A DNA stretch of 30,343 nucleotides from Bacteroidota bacterium. Its GTDB lineage: Bacteria; Bacteroidota; Bacteroidia; Bacteroidales; PUMT01. The stretch covers positions 1 through 30,343 of the forward strand of contig PXAP01000322.1 in assembly GCA_003567115.1 (NCBI GenBank), written 5' to 3'. The translations under genes and the position numbers were made by a program. Of the stretch, positions 21,504 to 28,961 are shown one piece after another. The notes below the pieces were generated by a model, which was not told the origin of the DNA, did no database searches, and saw nothing but the letters and a program-made list of their open reading frames with translations. Numbering within the stretch: the stretch's first letter is position 1; each line of letters starts with the position of its first letter.

Positions 21504-22976
21504 TTAATTGGGATCACCCCATATCCGGGTTAACACAAGTCCCGTGATAACAGTTACAGCCGCACCTATCAGTGTGTACCAGGTCCAGGCAATTGAAGTG
21601 AACAGAATAACATAAATCATTATAAGAATTCCCAAAAGAAAAGCAGGAATGGCGTGTTTAATCTGCGGTCTTTTAAAAAACACCCCCAGAAAAAAGGTTC
21701 CGAGCAATCCCCCGTATGTAAACGATGCTATTGATAATGCCAGTTCAACAACCACCTGTGAACTTTGCATGAATAAAATGGCCGAAGCTACCAAAAGCAG
21801 GCACCAGATGAGAGTTATCAGTCTTGAGATTGCAACTTCATTTACCGGAGTTAATTTTTTGTAATAGGGCATTACATAATCATACATGGTAGCCGAGCCC
21901 AGGGCGGTGATAGAACTGGAAAGCGTAGACATTGCCGCGGCAAACAGGGCTGCAATAATCAGTCCTGATAATCCGGAAGGCATCTCTTCAATTATAAATC
22001 TGGGAAAAATTTCATCAGAGGGTATATCGGCTCCGCCATAGAAAACAAACAACAGACTGCCCAGGAAAAGAAAGAGTGCAAACTGAACTATTATGATCCC
22101 TCCGGTGGTAACAAGTGCTTTTCTACTGGCTGCCAGAGATCCGGCCGCCAGAAGGCGTTGAATTATAAGCTGGTCTATACCATGTGATGCCATAGACAAA
22201 AAAGCGCCTCCAATAACACTGGCTATAAAGGTGTAAGGCGTAGAAAAGAAGCCTTTAAGACCGCCTTCAAAGGAGAAATTGAATACTTCAAGTTTGCCCG
22301 CTTCCGAAGCTCTGGCAATACCGCCAGTCAATCCCCCGCTCAAATCACCGCTCACTATAATAATAGCTGCTATGACCCCTGTAAAATAGATTATCAGCTG
22401 GACCACATCCATCCAGACTACCGCCCTTAATCCGCCAAAATAGGTGTAACTTAATGATACAACTGCTATAATAGATATGGATCCTATATATATCCAGTAT
22501 GTCGACAGATTTGCGGCAATAAAAGTTCCCTGCAGTATAAGCGCAAGCGGAATTGCAGTGGCAAACAATCTTACACCGTCAGCTGCCAGCCTGGTCATCA
22601 TGAATATGCCGGATGCCAGGTTTTTCATAGGATTCCCGAAACGGTTAGCCAAAAAAGTATAGGCAGTACCCAGCTCTCCTTTGAAATACGAAGGGAGAAT
22701 TACCCATGCCACAATTGCTCTTCCAATAAAATATCCCAGTGTAAGCTGCAGAAAATTCATATTTGTAAGATATGCCAATCCGGGGATGCTTATAAATGTC
22801 AGTGTGCTTGTCTCTGTAGCAACTATGGCAAAACAGACAGCCCACCATGGGATTTTTCTTCCTCCAAGGAAATAATCTTTGGAAGATACCTGTTTTCCCG
22901 CTATTTTTATTCCAAACCAGGTTATGCCTGTAAGATATACTATGAGAATAATGGTGTCAAACCAGGTGAAATGCAT
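21504..22976 (-). CDS. Sodium:solute symporter (SSS family)
   Basis: This 490-residue integral membrane protein has about 13 hydrophobic helices. The N-terminal part shows DYFLGGRKIPWWAVCFAIVA followed by TETSTLTFISIPG, the SSS signature around helix 1 and the sodium site. Later segments include FGGLRAVVWMDVVQ and AALFAAAMSTLSSSITALGS, the serine-rich helix 8 sodium-binding region. It uses the sodium gradient to import a small solute. The start is 15 bp after the nagA stop on the same strand, so the two form an operon. That makes an amino sugar such as N-acetylglucosamine, or sialic acid, the likely substrate, but the sequence alone does not show it. Confidence 0.9.
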   Translation of the reverse strand: MHFTWFDTIILIVYLTGITWFGIKIAGKQVSSKDYFLGGRKIPWWAVCFAIVATETSTLTFISIPGLAYLTNMNFLQLTLGYFIGRAIVAWVILPSYFKGELGTAYTFLANRFGNPMKNLASGIFMMTRLAADGVRLFATAIPLALILQGTFIAANLSTYWIYIGSISIIAVVSLSYTYFGGLRAVVWMDVVQLIIYFTGVIAAIIIVSGDLSGGLTGGIARASEAGKLEVFNFSFEGGLKGFFSTPYTFIASVIGGAFLSMASHGIDQLIIQRLLAAGSLAASRKALVTTGGIIIVQFALFLFLGSLLFVFYGGADIPSDEIFPRFIIEEMPSGLSGLIIAALFAAAMSTLSSSITALGSATMYDYVMPYYKKLTPVNEVAISRLITLIWCLLLVASAILFMQSSQVVVELALSIASFTYGGLLGTFFLGVFFKRPQIKHAIPAFLLGILIMIYVILFTSIAWTWYTLIGAAVTVITGLVLTRIWGDPN

Positions 22977-22990
22977 ATGTATTTAATTTA

Positions 22991-24154
22991 TCAGTTGTGA
23001 TTTTTATATACAGTTTTTCCGTCGATAATAGTATATTGAACATTAAATAAACGATCAATAAGTACAATATCAGCCTCTTTTCCGGATTCAAGGCTCCCCT
23101 TTATGCTGTCAATTCCGAGTATGCGGGCAGGATTGATAGTTACAGTATCAATTGCTTCCTTAAGACCAACACCGGCGAAAGTCATAAAGTTCCTGGCAAT
23201 ATTGCAGAGGCTCATTGTGGAGCCTATTAAGGTACCGTCAGGATACCTTGCCAGGCCATCTTTTGACATATATTGTTTTTTATTGTAGGTATATGTTCCC
23301 TCAGGAAGTCCCATTCCGCTTATACCATCGGTAATGGATATTATATTGCGATTACCGGCAAGTTTCCATGCCATACTGACCAGACTGGGATGGACATGGT
23401 GTGAATCTCCAATCAATTCAACAGTGATATCTCCGTTTTCAAATATCGCTGCAAGAGGGCCCGGTCTCCTGTGATGAAGGGGCCGCATGGCATTAAAAAG
23501 ATGAGTTATGTGACTGATGCCCATATCGAATCCTGATTTTGTTTCTTCATAACCGGCATCTGAATGGCCAAATGCTACCGTTATATCCATCTCCTTCAGT
23601 CGATGTATAATTTTGTCATTACCCGGAATTTCCGGAGCAACGCACATTATCCTGAGGGCATCACCTGCTTCCTCCAGAATTTTTTCAAGTACTGCCAAAG
23701 AAGGACCGGCAATACATTCCGGAATGATGCCTCCTCTTTTTTCAGTATTTATAAAAGGCCCCTCAATATAAACACCTGTCAGTTCGGCACCCCCGGAAAT
23801 TTTTCCTTTAAATTCACCTGCTGCCTGCAAATGACGGTTTTTCTCTCCGGGTCTTACTACCATAGCGCTCAGAAAAGCAGTGGTTCCGAGTTTTGCCAGG
23901 GTACGTGAAATTGTTGTAAGAGATTCTTTGGTTCCTTCCAGGCTGTCAGCTCCTCCCGCACCATGAATGTGGATGTCTATGAGACCGGGAATAGCAATCA
24001 ATCCTGATGCATCAATCACCGAAACCGGTTCGGATATCCCTCCTGTGGGTACTATACTTACTATTTTACCGTTGGCAACAAGAATATCATAACCTGCTGC
24101 ATCCTGAATATTATCATATAATGTCGTATTTTTGATCAGCAGTCTGTTATGCAT
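22991..24154 (-). CDS. nagA: N-acetylglucosamine-6-phosphate deacetylase
   Basis: The protein has 387 residues from the ATG at 24154. It removes acetate from GlcNAc-6-phosphate to give glucosamine-6-phosphate, the substrate of NagB. The amidohydrolase fold shows PGLIDIHIHGAGG with His62 and His64, GVYIEGPFINTEKRGG (metal-binding glutamate), AFGHSDAG and ITHLFNAM (histidine ligands and substrate loop), and SITDGISGMGLPEG with the catalytic aspartate. It ends with the usual amidohydrolase beta-domain, KEADIVLIDRLFNVQYTIID. A TTG start at 24163 is possible but less likely. It is the first gene of a pair with the symporter and is divergent from the lipoprotein gene across 100 bp. Confidence 0.94.
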   Translation of the reverse strand: MHNRLLIKNTTLYDNIQDAAGYDILVANGKIVSIVPTGGISEPVSVIDASGLIAIPGLIDIHIHGAGGADSLEGTKESLTTISRTLAKLGTTAFLSAMVVRPGEKNRHLQAAGEFKGKISGGAELTGVYIEGPFINTEKRGGIIPECIAGPSLAVLEKILEEAGDALRIMCVAPEIPGNDKIIHRLKEMDITVAFGHSDAGYEETKSGFDMGISHITHLFNAMRPLHHRRPGPLAAIFENGDITVELIGDSHHVHPSLVSMAWKLAGNRNIISITDGISGMGLPEGTYTYNKKQYMSKDGLARYPDGTLIGSTMSLCNIARNFMTFAGVGLKEAIDTVTINPARILGIDSIKGSLESGKEADIVLIDRLFNVQYTIIDGKTVYKNHN

Positions 24155-24254
24155 AAATATCAAACATTAAAATCATATCATTTAAAACCCGAAAAATACA
24201 TAATTCTTTACAACATTTTGAATAACTTTTTAAACAGTATAATATTTTTCATAT

Positions 24255-25271
24255 ATGGGTGATACATTATTATTATTTCTGGCTTCCCTGCTCCTTACTT
24301 CCTGTGTATCGGTAGCAACTATTGATATTCATGTGCTTGAACCCGCCCCTGATCCGGTAACACCTGCTATAAGCAGTGTTGTACTTATAAACCGGACCAT
24401 AGTCGATGAAACGGCAGAAACTGAATCAGGAGATACCATAATGCCGGATAATTTAAAAGAGATTTTCAATCAGGTAACAACCGAAATAATTTTTTCACTG
24501 GCTGCCATTTTGAATGAATCACCTGGTATTGAACACATTGATGAATATATGCTTCTTGAAATTCCAACCCTGGATCCGGATATTTCTCCCGAACTGCTGG
24601 AACCGGATTTTGTTGTCCATATTTGTGATTCATTTAGTGCCGACGGAATCATCTCCCTTGAGTCAGTTTACTTTCAGCACTCTGATACAATAAGACCTGC
24701 AGGAAGCAGAACAGAGAGGTATTACCTTGGCGAGGTAATTGTTGATGTAACTGCCATGTGGCGTATTTATGAAAAATACGAAGGGAGGCCCGCTGATGAA
24801 AATATCTGGCAGGATACATTGTTATGGCAGGAAGCATCATATTATCCAACAGGAATACCTGATTATCTGCCATCAGCAAAAGAAGCATTGATGGAAGCAG
24901 CTTATTACACCGCTTTGAGCCAGGCCAGAAGAATTGCTCCTTACTGGACCATCGCTGAACGATATTACTTTGCGCGGGGAAGCCGTAATTTAAGAAAGGC
25001 CTCATATTTATTGAAAAATGATCAGTTCGAAAATGCAGAAAAAATATATAACGACCTTCTGGAAAGAAGAAATAAAAATATTGTTGCTGCAGCATACCAC
25101 AATCTTGCCTTTATTGATGAGATGAGAGGAGCTTACATAAATGCTCTTAAACTGGCAAGAATTGCTTACCAGAAACGCAGACACCCTGTAACAGCAGGTT
25201 ATATTGACATTTTGAAAGAGAGACTGGATAAAGCCGGTGAACTTGACCGGCAACTGGAAGAGAAAAATTAA
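24255..25271 (+). CDS. Lipoprotein with TPR-like C-terminus (DUF6340-like)
   Basis: This 338-residue protein has a lipobox LLLTSC with Cys17 after a hydrophobic stretch. The n-region MGDT has no lysine or arginine, which is unusual. The mature part starts with VSVATIDIHVLEPAP and continues through FNQVTTEIIFSLAAILNESP. A middle alpha/beta region (about 115-235, FVVHICDSFSADGIISLESV) is followed by helical pairs (about 240-325) resembling two TPR units (LLKNDQFENAEKIYNDLLER, AAYHNLAFIDEMRGAYINAL). It resembles Bacteroidota lipoproteins grouped as DUF6340. The role is unknown; it probably sits on the outer or inner membrane facing the periplasm. It precedes the M48 protease gene by 21 bp, so they are likely co-transcribed. 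Confidence 0.82.
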   Translation: MGDTLLLFLASLLLTSCVSVATIDIHVLEPAPDPVTPAISSVVLINRTIVDETAETESGDTIMPDNLKEIFNQVTTEIIFSLAAILNESPGIEHIDEYMLLEIPTLDPDISPELLEPDFVVHICDSFSADGIISLESVYFQHSDTIRPAGSRTERYYLGEVIVDVTAMWRIYEKYEGRPADENIWQDTLLWQEASYYPTGIPDYLPSAKEALMEAAYYTALSQARRIAPYWTIAERYYFARGSRNLRKASYLLKNDQFENAEKIYNDLLERRNKNIVAAAYHNLAFIDEMRGAYINALKLARIAYQKRRHPVTAGYIDILKERLDKAGELDRQLEEKN

Positions 25272-25292
25272 AAACCTGAAAATAAGTTTATT

Positions 25293-26528
25293 ATGTTGTT
25301 TTATATTATAATTGGCCTTTTGCTTGCTTCCTTTTTTATGGAAGTATATCTGGAATATCTGAATTCAACGAGAAGATCACCGGAGCTTCCCGATGAGCTA
25401 AAAGATATCTACGATGAAGACAGATACCGCAAATCAATTGAATATGAAAAAGTAAAGCACAGATTTTCACTTGTGAGCGGAGCATTTAGCCTGGTTATTA
25501 TTCTGGCAATGCTGTTTCTGGGAGGTTTTGCCATAATAGATGAATTTGCCCGTGGCCTTTCTTCAAATCCTGTAATGATTGCACTTATATTTTTTGGAAT
25601 AATAATGTTTGGTTCTGATATTTTACACACACCCTTTGACTGGTATAGTGTTTTTGTTATCGAAGAGAAATTTGGCTTCAACACATCGACTCCACGTATT
25701 TTTATTACTGACAAGCTTAAGGGCTGGATGCTCACTATTGTCATAGGAGGAGGGCTTTTAGCGCTGATAATCTGGTTCTATTACCAGGCAACGGACTGGT
25801 TCTGGATATATGCACTTGCGTTAATAACGGGATTTATGGTTTTTATGAACCTGTTTTACTCAACTCTGATAGTTCCGCTGTTCAATAAGCAAACACCTCT
25901 TAAAGATGGTGAATTGCGAGATGAAATATCTTCACTAAGCAAGCGTACAGGTTTCCGGCTGAATGATGTGTTTGTAATTGACGGCTCAAAGCGTAGTTCA
26001 AAAGCCAATGCTTATTTTTCAGGCTTTGGCAGAAAAAAACGAATTGTGCTTTTTGATACACTCATTGATGATTTGTCGGTTAAGGAGATTGTTGGTGTAC
26101 TTGCTCATGAAATAGGCCATTACAAAAAGAAGCATATTTTCTCGGGAATGATAATTTCATTTATAACCACTGCCATCACCCTTTACATTCTCTCAATATT
26201 GGTTGCAAATCCGGCACTTTCTCAGGCTCTTGGTGCCAAAGAGCCTTCATTTCATATGGGACTCATCGCCTTCGGGATACTTTATTCACCGGTATCGGCA
26301 ATATTTGGACTTGCAAATAACTGGTTATCAAGAAAAAATGAGTATTCGGCAGACCGTTTTGCTGCAGAGCACCATTCAGCAGAGGATCTGGCAAATGCCC
26401 TCAAGAAGCTTTCAGTAAAAAACCTGAGTAATCTGCGGCCACATCCTGTTTATGTATTTATTTACTATTCTCATCCTCCTTTACTTAAAAGACTGAACGT
26501 TCTGAAAAAAACCGGGCTTAAAAAATGA
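25293..26528 (+). CDS. M48-family membrane metalloprotease, Ste24/CAAX protease type
   Basis: This 411-residue integral membrane protease has the zinc motif HEIGH (His272, Glu273, His276) in GVLAHEIGHYKKKHI and the third ligand in SRKNEYSADRFAAEH. Several hydrophobic segments flank the catalytic domain, and the N-terminal half includes HTPFDWYSVFVIEEKFGFNT, as in Ste24p-type enzymes rather than the shorter HtpX. In eukaryotes Ste24 cleaves prenylated CAAX proteins; bacterial members probably act in quality control of membrane proteins or clogged translocons. The ATG at 25293 starts a membrane segment as expected. It follows the lipoprotein gene by 21 bp, so a functional link is plausible. Confidence 0.92.
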   Translation: MLFYIIIGLLLASFFMEVYLEYLNSTRRSPELPDELKDIYDEDRYRKSIEYEKVKHRFSLVSGAFSLVIILAMLFLGGFAIIDEFARGLSSNPVMIALIFFGIIMFGSDILHTPFDWYSVFVIEEKFGFNTSTPRIFITDKLKGWMLTIVIGGGLLALIIWFYYQATDWFWIYALALITGFMVFMNLFYSTLIVPLFNKQTPLKDGELRDEISSLSKRTGFRLNDVFVIDGSKRSSKANAYFSGFGRKKRIVLFDTLIDDLSVKEIVGVLAHEIGHYKKKHIFSGMIISFITTAITLYILSILVANPALSQALGAKEPSFHMGLIAFGILYSPVSAIFGLANNWLSRKNEYSADRFAAEHHSAEDLANALKKLSVKNLSNLRPHPVYVFIYYSHPPLLKRLNVLKKTGLKK

Positions 26529-26557
26529 GGGGGAACCCCTGGTAAACCGGATTATTG
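26528..26557 (+). terminator. Candidate terminator after the M48 protease gene
   Basis: A short AGGGG/CCCCT stem (26528-26532 with 26536-26540) immediately follows the stop codon, and seven T residues lie at 26551-26557, about ten bases later. The gap between stem and T-run is longer than ideal. Confidence 0.35.
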
Positions 26558-26706
26558 CGATTTTTTTATTATTAATCAGTTTATTATATGGCATTACTTT
26601 TATTCATGAAAAAACGCAATATGGTATATTATGATTTTTTTTTTATCTTCACCTTATTAAAATACATTTTTTAATTAAGACAATTTTATTAATTTGATTT
26701 GTACGT

Positions 26707-27342
26707 ATGAAAAGATTTGCAGTATTAATTGTATTAGCCGTATTACTCGTATCAAGTGCCAGTTCCCAAGTTCGTTTCGGATTAAGAGGCGGCATAAATA
26801 TGTCATATTTTGATGCTACAGAATTAGAAATAGAAATAGACAACAACGAGTTAAAATTAACAACACTAGATGATGCAACTATCGGATTTCATGGAGGGGT
26901 GATGGCTCAGGTATCTTTTTTTGGACTATTCCTGCAACCTGAATTACTTCTCACATCAACCGAAAGTGAAGTAAGGGTTGAAGATCTGACAGAAAATACT
27001 GAAGCTGTCCGTATACTTGAACAAAATTACACCAAACTGGATTTCCCGGTACTGATAGGCAGACGCTTTGGCCCGGTCCGTCTGGGAATCGGACCTGTTG
27101 GAACAATAATGCTATCTGCAAAATCCGAACTGGATGAATTTGGACTTGAAGAACAATTCAATTCTGCTACATTTGGTTACCAGGTTGGTGCCGGACTTGA
27201 TCTGTTTGATTTCCTTGCCATTGACCTTAAATATGAAGGAAATCTAACCAAACTCGGAAGCGGTATTACCCTGGGAGGGCAAGAGATGGAATTTGATTCA
27301 CGAAGCCGGCAGATTTTGGTCAGTCTTGGAATATTTTTTTGA
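26707..27342 (+). CDS. Outer-membrane beta-barrel protein (porin-like)
   Basis: This 211-residue protein has a signal peptide (MKRFAVLIVLAVLLVSSASS, cleavage probably just before QVRFGLRGG). The mature part has alternating hydrophobic and polar strands typical of an 8-stranded barrel: VRFGLRGGINMSYF, GGVMAQVSFFGLFLQPELL, YTKLDFPVLIGRRFGPVRLG, FGYQVGAGLDLF and a terminal strand ending in aromatic residues (ILVSLGIFF). This matches the Bacteroidota OmpA-like barrel group PF13568. The role is unknown. It is a single gene between the protease and a convergent operon. The final phenylalanine agrees with recognition by the BAM complex. Confidence 0.87.
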   Translation: MKRFAVLIVLAVLLVSSASSQVRFGLRGGINMSYFDATELEIEIDNNELKLTTLDDATIGFHGGVMAQVSFFGLFLQPELLLTSTESEVRVEDLTENTEAVRILEQNYTKLDFPVLIGRRFGPVRLGIGPVGTIMLSAKSELDEFGLEEQFNSATFGYQVGAGLDLFDFLAIDLKYEGNLTKLGSGITLGGQEMEFDSRSRQILVSLGIFF

Positions 27343-27385
27343 CCGGAAACAAAACAGATGATTGGGACTGTATTGCGGATATTTT

Positions 27386-27414
27386 GGGGTTCTTATCCGG
27401 ATCGCCTGAACCCC
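27386..27414. terminator. Hairpin between convergent genes
   Basis: GGGGTTC (27386-27392) pairs with GAACCCC (27408-27414); the loop contains the palindrome ATCCGGAT. It overlaps the end of the small basic protein gene and follows the barrel gene stop by 43 bp. No T-run is present. Confidence 0.35.
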
Positions 27415-27665
27415 CTGACAAAATTTCTCATAAAATCGAAGAGAATATTGGTTTTATATAATGAACGAATGAAAGAATAGGTAACCAGGCGGTTGCGTAT
27501 ATTAAAACTAAGATTCCTCAATGAATAGGTGAAGCTTGAAAAAAGTCGCCTGGAGCTATTCTTCATTTTTTCCTGCTGTAACATACTTTCGTACTTTAGC
27601 CTTTCCCTGGCAAGTTTTATCTCCTGAATCGAACGATATTTACTCTTTCTCTTTTTCATCATCAT
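27393..27665 (-). CDS. Small basic protein downstream of holin-like gene
   Basis: The frame codes for about 90-97 residues depending on the start (ATGs at 27686, 27680, 27665 and 27659). It is very rich in lysine and arginine, with KSKYRSIQEIKLARERLKYE as the most organised part, probably helical, and no membrane segment. It overlaps the 3' end of the holin-like gene, as expected for translational coupling in a YtxH-holin-small protein operon. No function is assigned. It is kept as a real gene because of operon position, biased composition and lack of an opposing frame, but confidence is moderate. The start chosen keeps the overlap short. Confidence 0.6.
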   Translation of the reverse strand: MMMKKRKSKYRSIQEIKLARERLKYESMLQQEKMKNSSRRLFSSFTYSLRNLSFNIRNRLVTYSFIRSLYKTNILFDFMRNFVRGFRRSG

Positions 27666-28032
27666 TTGCCGGTTTTTCATCTTCATCCTTATAAAGTATA
27701 TTAGACAGGGATTTTACAACAGGTCCGGTTATAACTTGCTTCCGGCTTATTATGAATACTAAGCCTAAAATCAGATAAAAACCCGCTAAAATAAGGAATC
27801 CTGTAAAAAAATCCCCGGTTCTTTGCCCGTACCAGATTGCAAAAGCCAGTGAAATAAACAACAAACAAAACGCAATTATCAGTACTATGATAACAGAACT
27901 TATGAAAAATGCCCCTGCCAGTGACACTTTTTCCAGCAGGGTCAGTTTCCATAATTCGATTCTTGCGTTAACATAAGACCGTGCAATCGTAATTATTTCA
28001 GCAACATTTTTTGAAAAGGGTTGTTTTGCCAT
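27640..28032 (-). CDS. Phage-holin-like small membrane protein (PF07332 type)
   Basis: This 130-residue protein has an N-terminal amphipathic helix (AEIITIARSYVNARIELWKL), then two membrane segments (about 36-66 and 72-96, VSLAGAFFISSVIIVLIIAF and FFTGFLILAGFYLILGLVFI), and an acidic C-terminus (KDEDEKPANDDEKEKE). Proteins of this type are widespread in bacteria without phage and are named for similarity to holins; here it probably has an envelope or stress role. It starts 6 bp after the YtxH gene stop and overlaps the small basic gene, so the three form one operon. No lysin or phage gene is present. Confidence 0.85.
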   Translation of the reverse strand: MAKQPFSKNVAEIITIARSYVNARIELWKLTLLEKVSLAGAFFISSVIIVLIIAFCLLFISLAFAIWYGQRTGDFFTGFLILAGFYLILGLVFIISRKQVITGPVVKSLSNILYKDEDEKPANDDEKEKE

Positions 28033-28038
28033 TATAAA

Positions 28039-28326
28039 TTATTTTGTTGCTTTCTCTTTTACATTCTGTATTTCTTTTTTTGTCTTTTGTTCAAGATCGC
28101 TTATCTTTTCTCTGGTTTCAGTGGCAAAACCGGAAACAAATTTATGCAGATCTTCAATTTTATGCGCAAGATTCTCTTTCATATCATCGCTTACTCTCTG
28201 AGCCTGATCTTTTATTTTTTTTCTTGTCTCAGTCCCTTTCTCCGGTGCAAACATAAGCCCAACTGCTGTTCCTGCAGCTGCACCGGCGAGAAATCCTAAA
28301 AATGCACTTACTGATACTTTACTCAT
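28039..28326 (-). CDS. YtxH domain protein
   Basis: This 95-residue protein has an N-terminal glycine/alanine-rich membrane segment (VSAFLGFLAGAAAGTAVGLM) followed by FAPEKGTETRKKIK, the YtxH signature. The rest (about 35-95) is a charged amphipathic helix or coiled coil ending in KKEIQNVKEKATK. YtxH proteins are small stress-associated membrane proteins in Bacillus and Bacteroidota; the biochemical role is unknown. It is the first gene of the operon with the holin-like and small basic proteins. Upstream lies a 635-bp gap with a repeated palindromic element, shared with the divergent serine hydrolase gene. Confidence 0.87.
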   Translation of the reverse strand: MSKVSVSAFLGFLAGAAAGTAVGLMFAPEKGTETRKKIKDQAQRVSDDMKENLAHKIEDLHKFVSGFATETREKISDLEQKTKKEIQNVKEKATK

Positions 28327-28490
28327 AATTAATAATATTTAATGGTTAGCACTAAGATTATAACTGTTATTAAGCTGATTATCAAAATATTAGTTAATAT
28401 TTAATAAAAACGCTTACATAAGTACGAATATAATGAATTTATAATAAATATCAAAATCCACGAAGGTCCGGTTAAATAATTTCTATAGTG

Positions 28491-28569
28491 TATGCCGGAT
28501 CATGCAAAAAGCATATATATTTTTGGGATATATCGAATCCGGTCTGACATAAACATACCAGGCATCAAT
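28491..28569 (+). repeat. 79-bp palindromic repeat, copy 1
   Basis: The copy begins TATGCCGGATCATGC and ends ACATACCAGGCATCAAT. Nested complementary parts are ATGCC with GGCAT at the ends, CCGGAT with ATCCGG inside, CATGC with GCAT around an A5 loop, and ATATAT twice flanking TTTTTGGG. It contains TATTTTTG (28518-28525), an exact -7 element. It differs from copy 2 at four positions. Confidence 0.65.
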
Positions 28570-28756
28570 TATTTTCTTTATAACCGGATTTTTAATAGCA
28601 ATAGGGCCAGTTTTTGATCTTTTATCCTTTATTTTTGGAAATTTACCAAATCAATAACTGGTTTTGTCAAAGTATTTCATTATATAATTTTCTGGTTATT
28701 TTGTTTTTTGTAGATTTGAGGCGGTTTTGATTAAATATTCAATAAGAACAACATCA

Positions 28757-28835
28757 TATGCCGGGTCATGCTAAAAGCATATATATTTTTGGGATATATC
28801 GAATCCGGTCTGACATAAACATATCAGGCACCAAT
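28757..28835 (+). repeat. 79-bp palindromic repeat, copy 2
   Basis: This is the same element as at 28491, about 95% identical, in the same orientation and 266 bp downstream, ending 127 bp before the serine hydrolase start. The high identity next to unrelated flanks shows recent duplication or insertion of a mobile repeat rather than shared ancestry of the whole region. Confidence 0.65.
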
Positions 28836-28961
28836 AAATGCCTGTTTGTGAATAAATTGTTTGGGAAATTGTCTGCGGATTTTTAAAACCAATCCAGGCA
28901 ACATCGTTTAATTTATTTTATACCAGTGTATTTTGCAAGTTGATAAAACAAAATTTTTCTT

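Larger units (their letters stand above)
28327..28961. other. 635-bp AT-rich divergent intergenic region
   Basis: The gap holds no convincing coding frame. Its main content is two copies of a 79-bp palindromic repeat (28491-28569 and 28757-28835), plus a CAGGCA/TGCCTG hairpin (28825-28844) attached to the second copy. The remaining DNA is AT-rich. No complete -33/-7 promoter was found for the YtxH operon or the hydrolase gene. Confidence 0.55.

Noticed and set aside
27640..28032. Prophage holin
   Set aside because: No lysin, capsid or integrase genes are nearby, and this protein type is common in Bacteroidota chromosomes next to YtxH.
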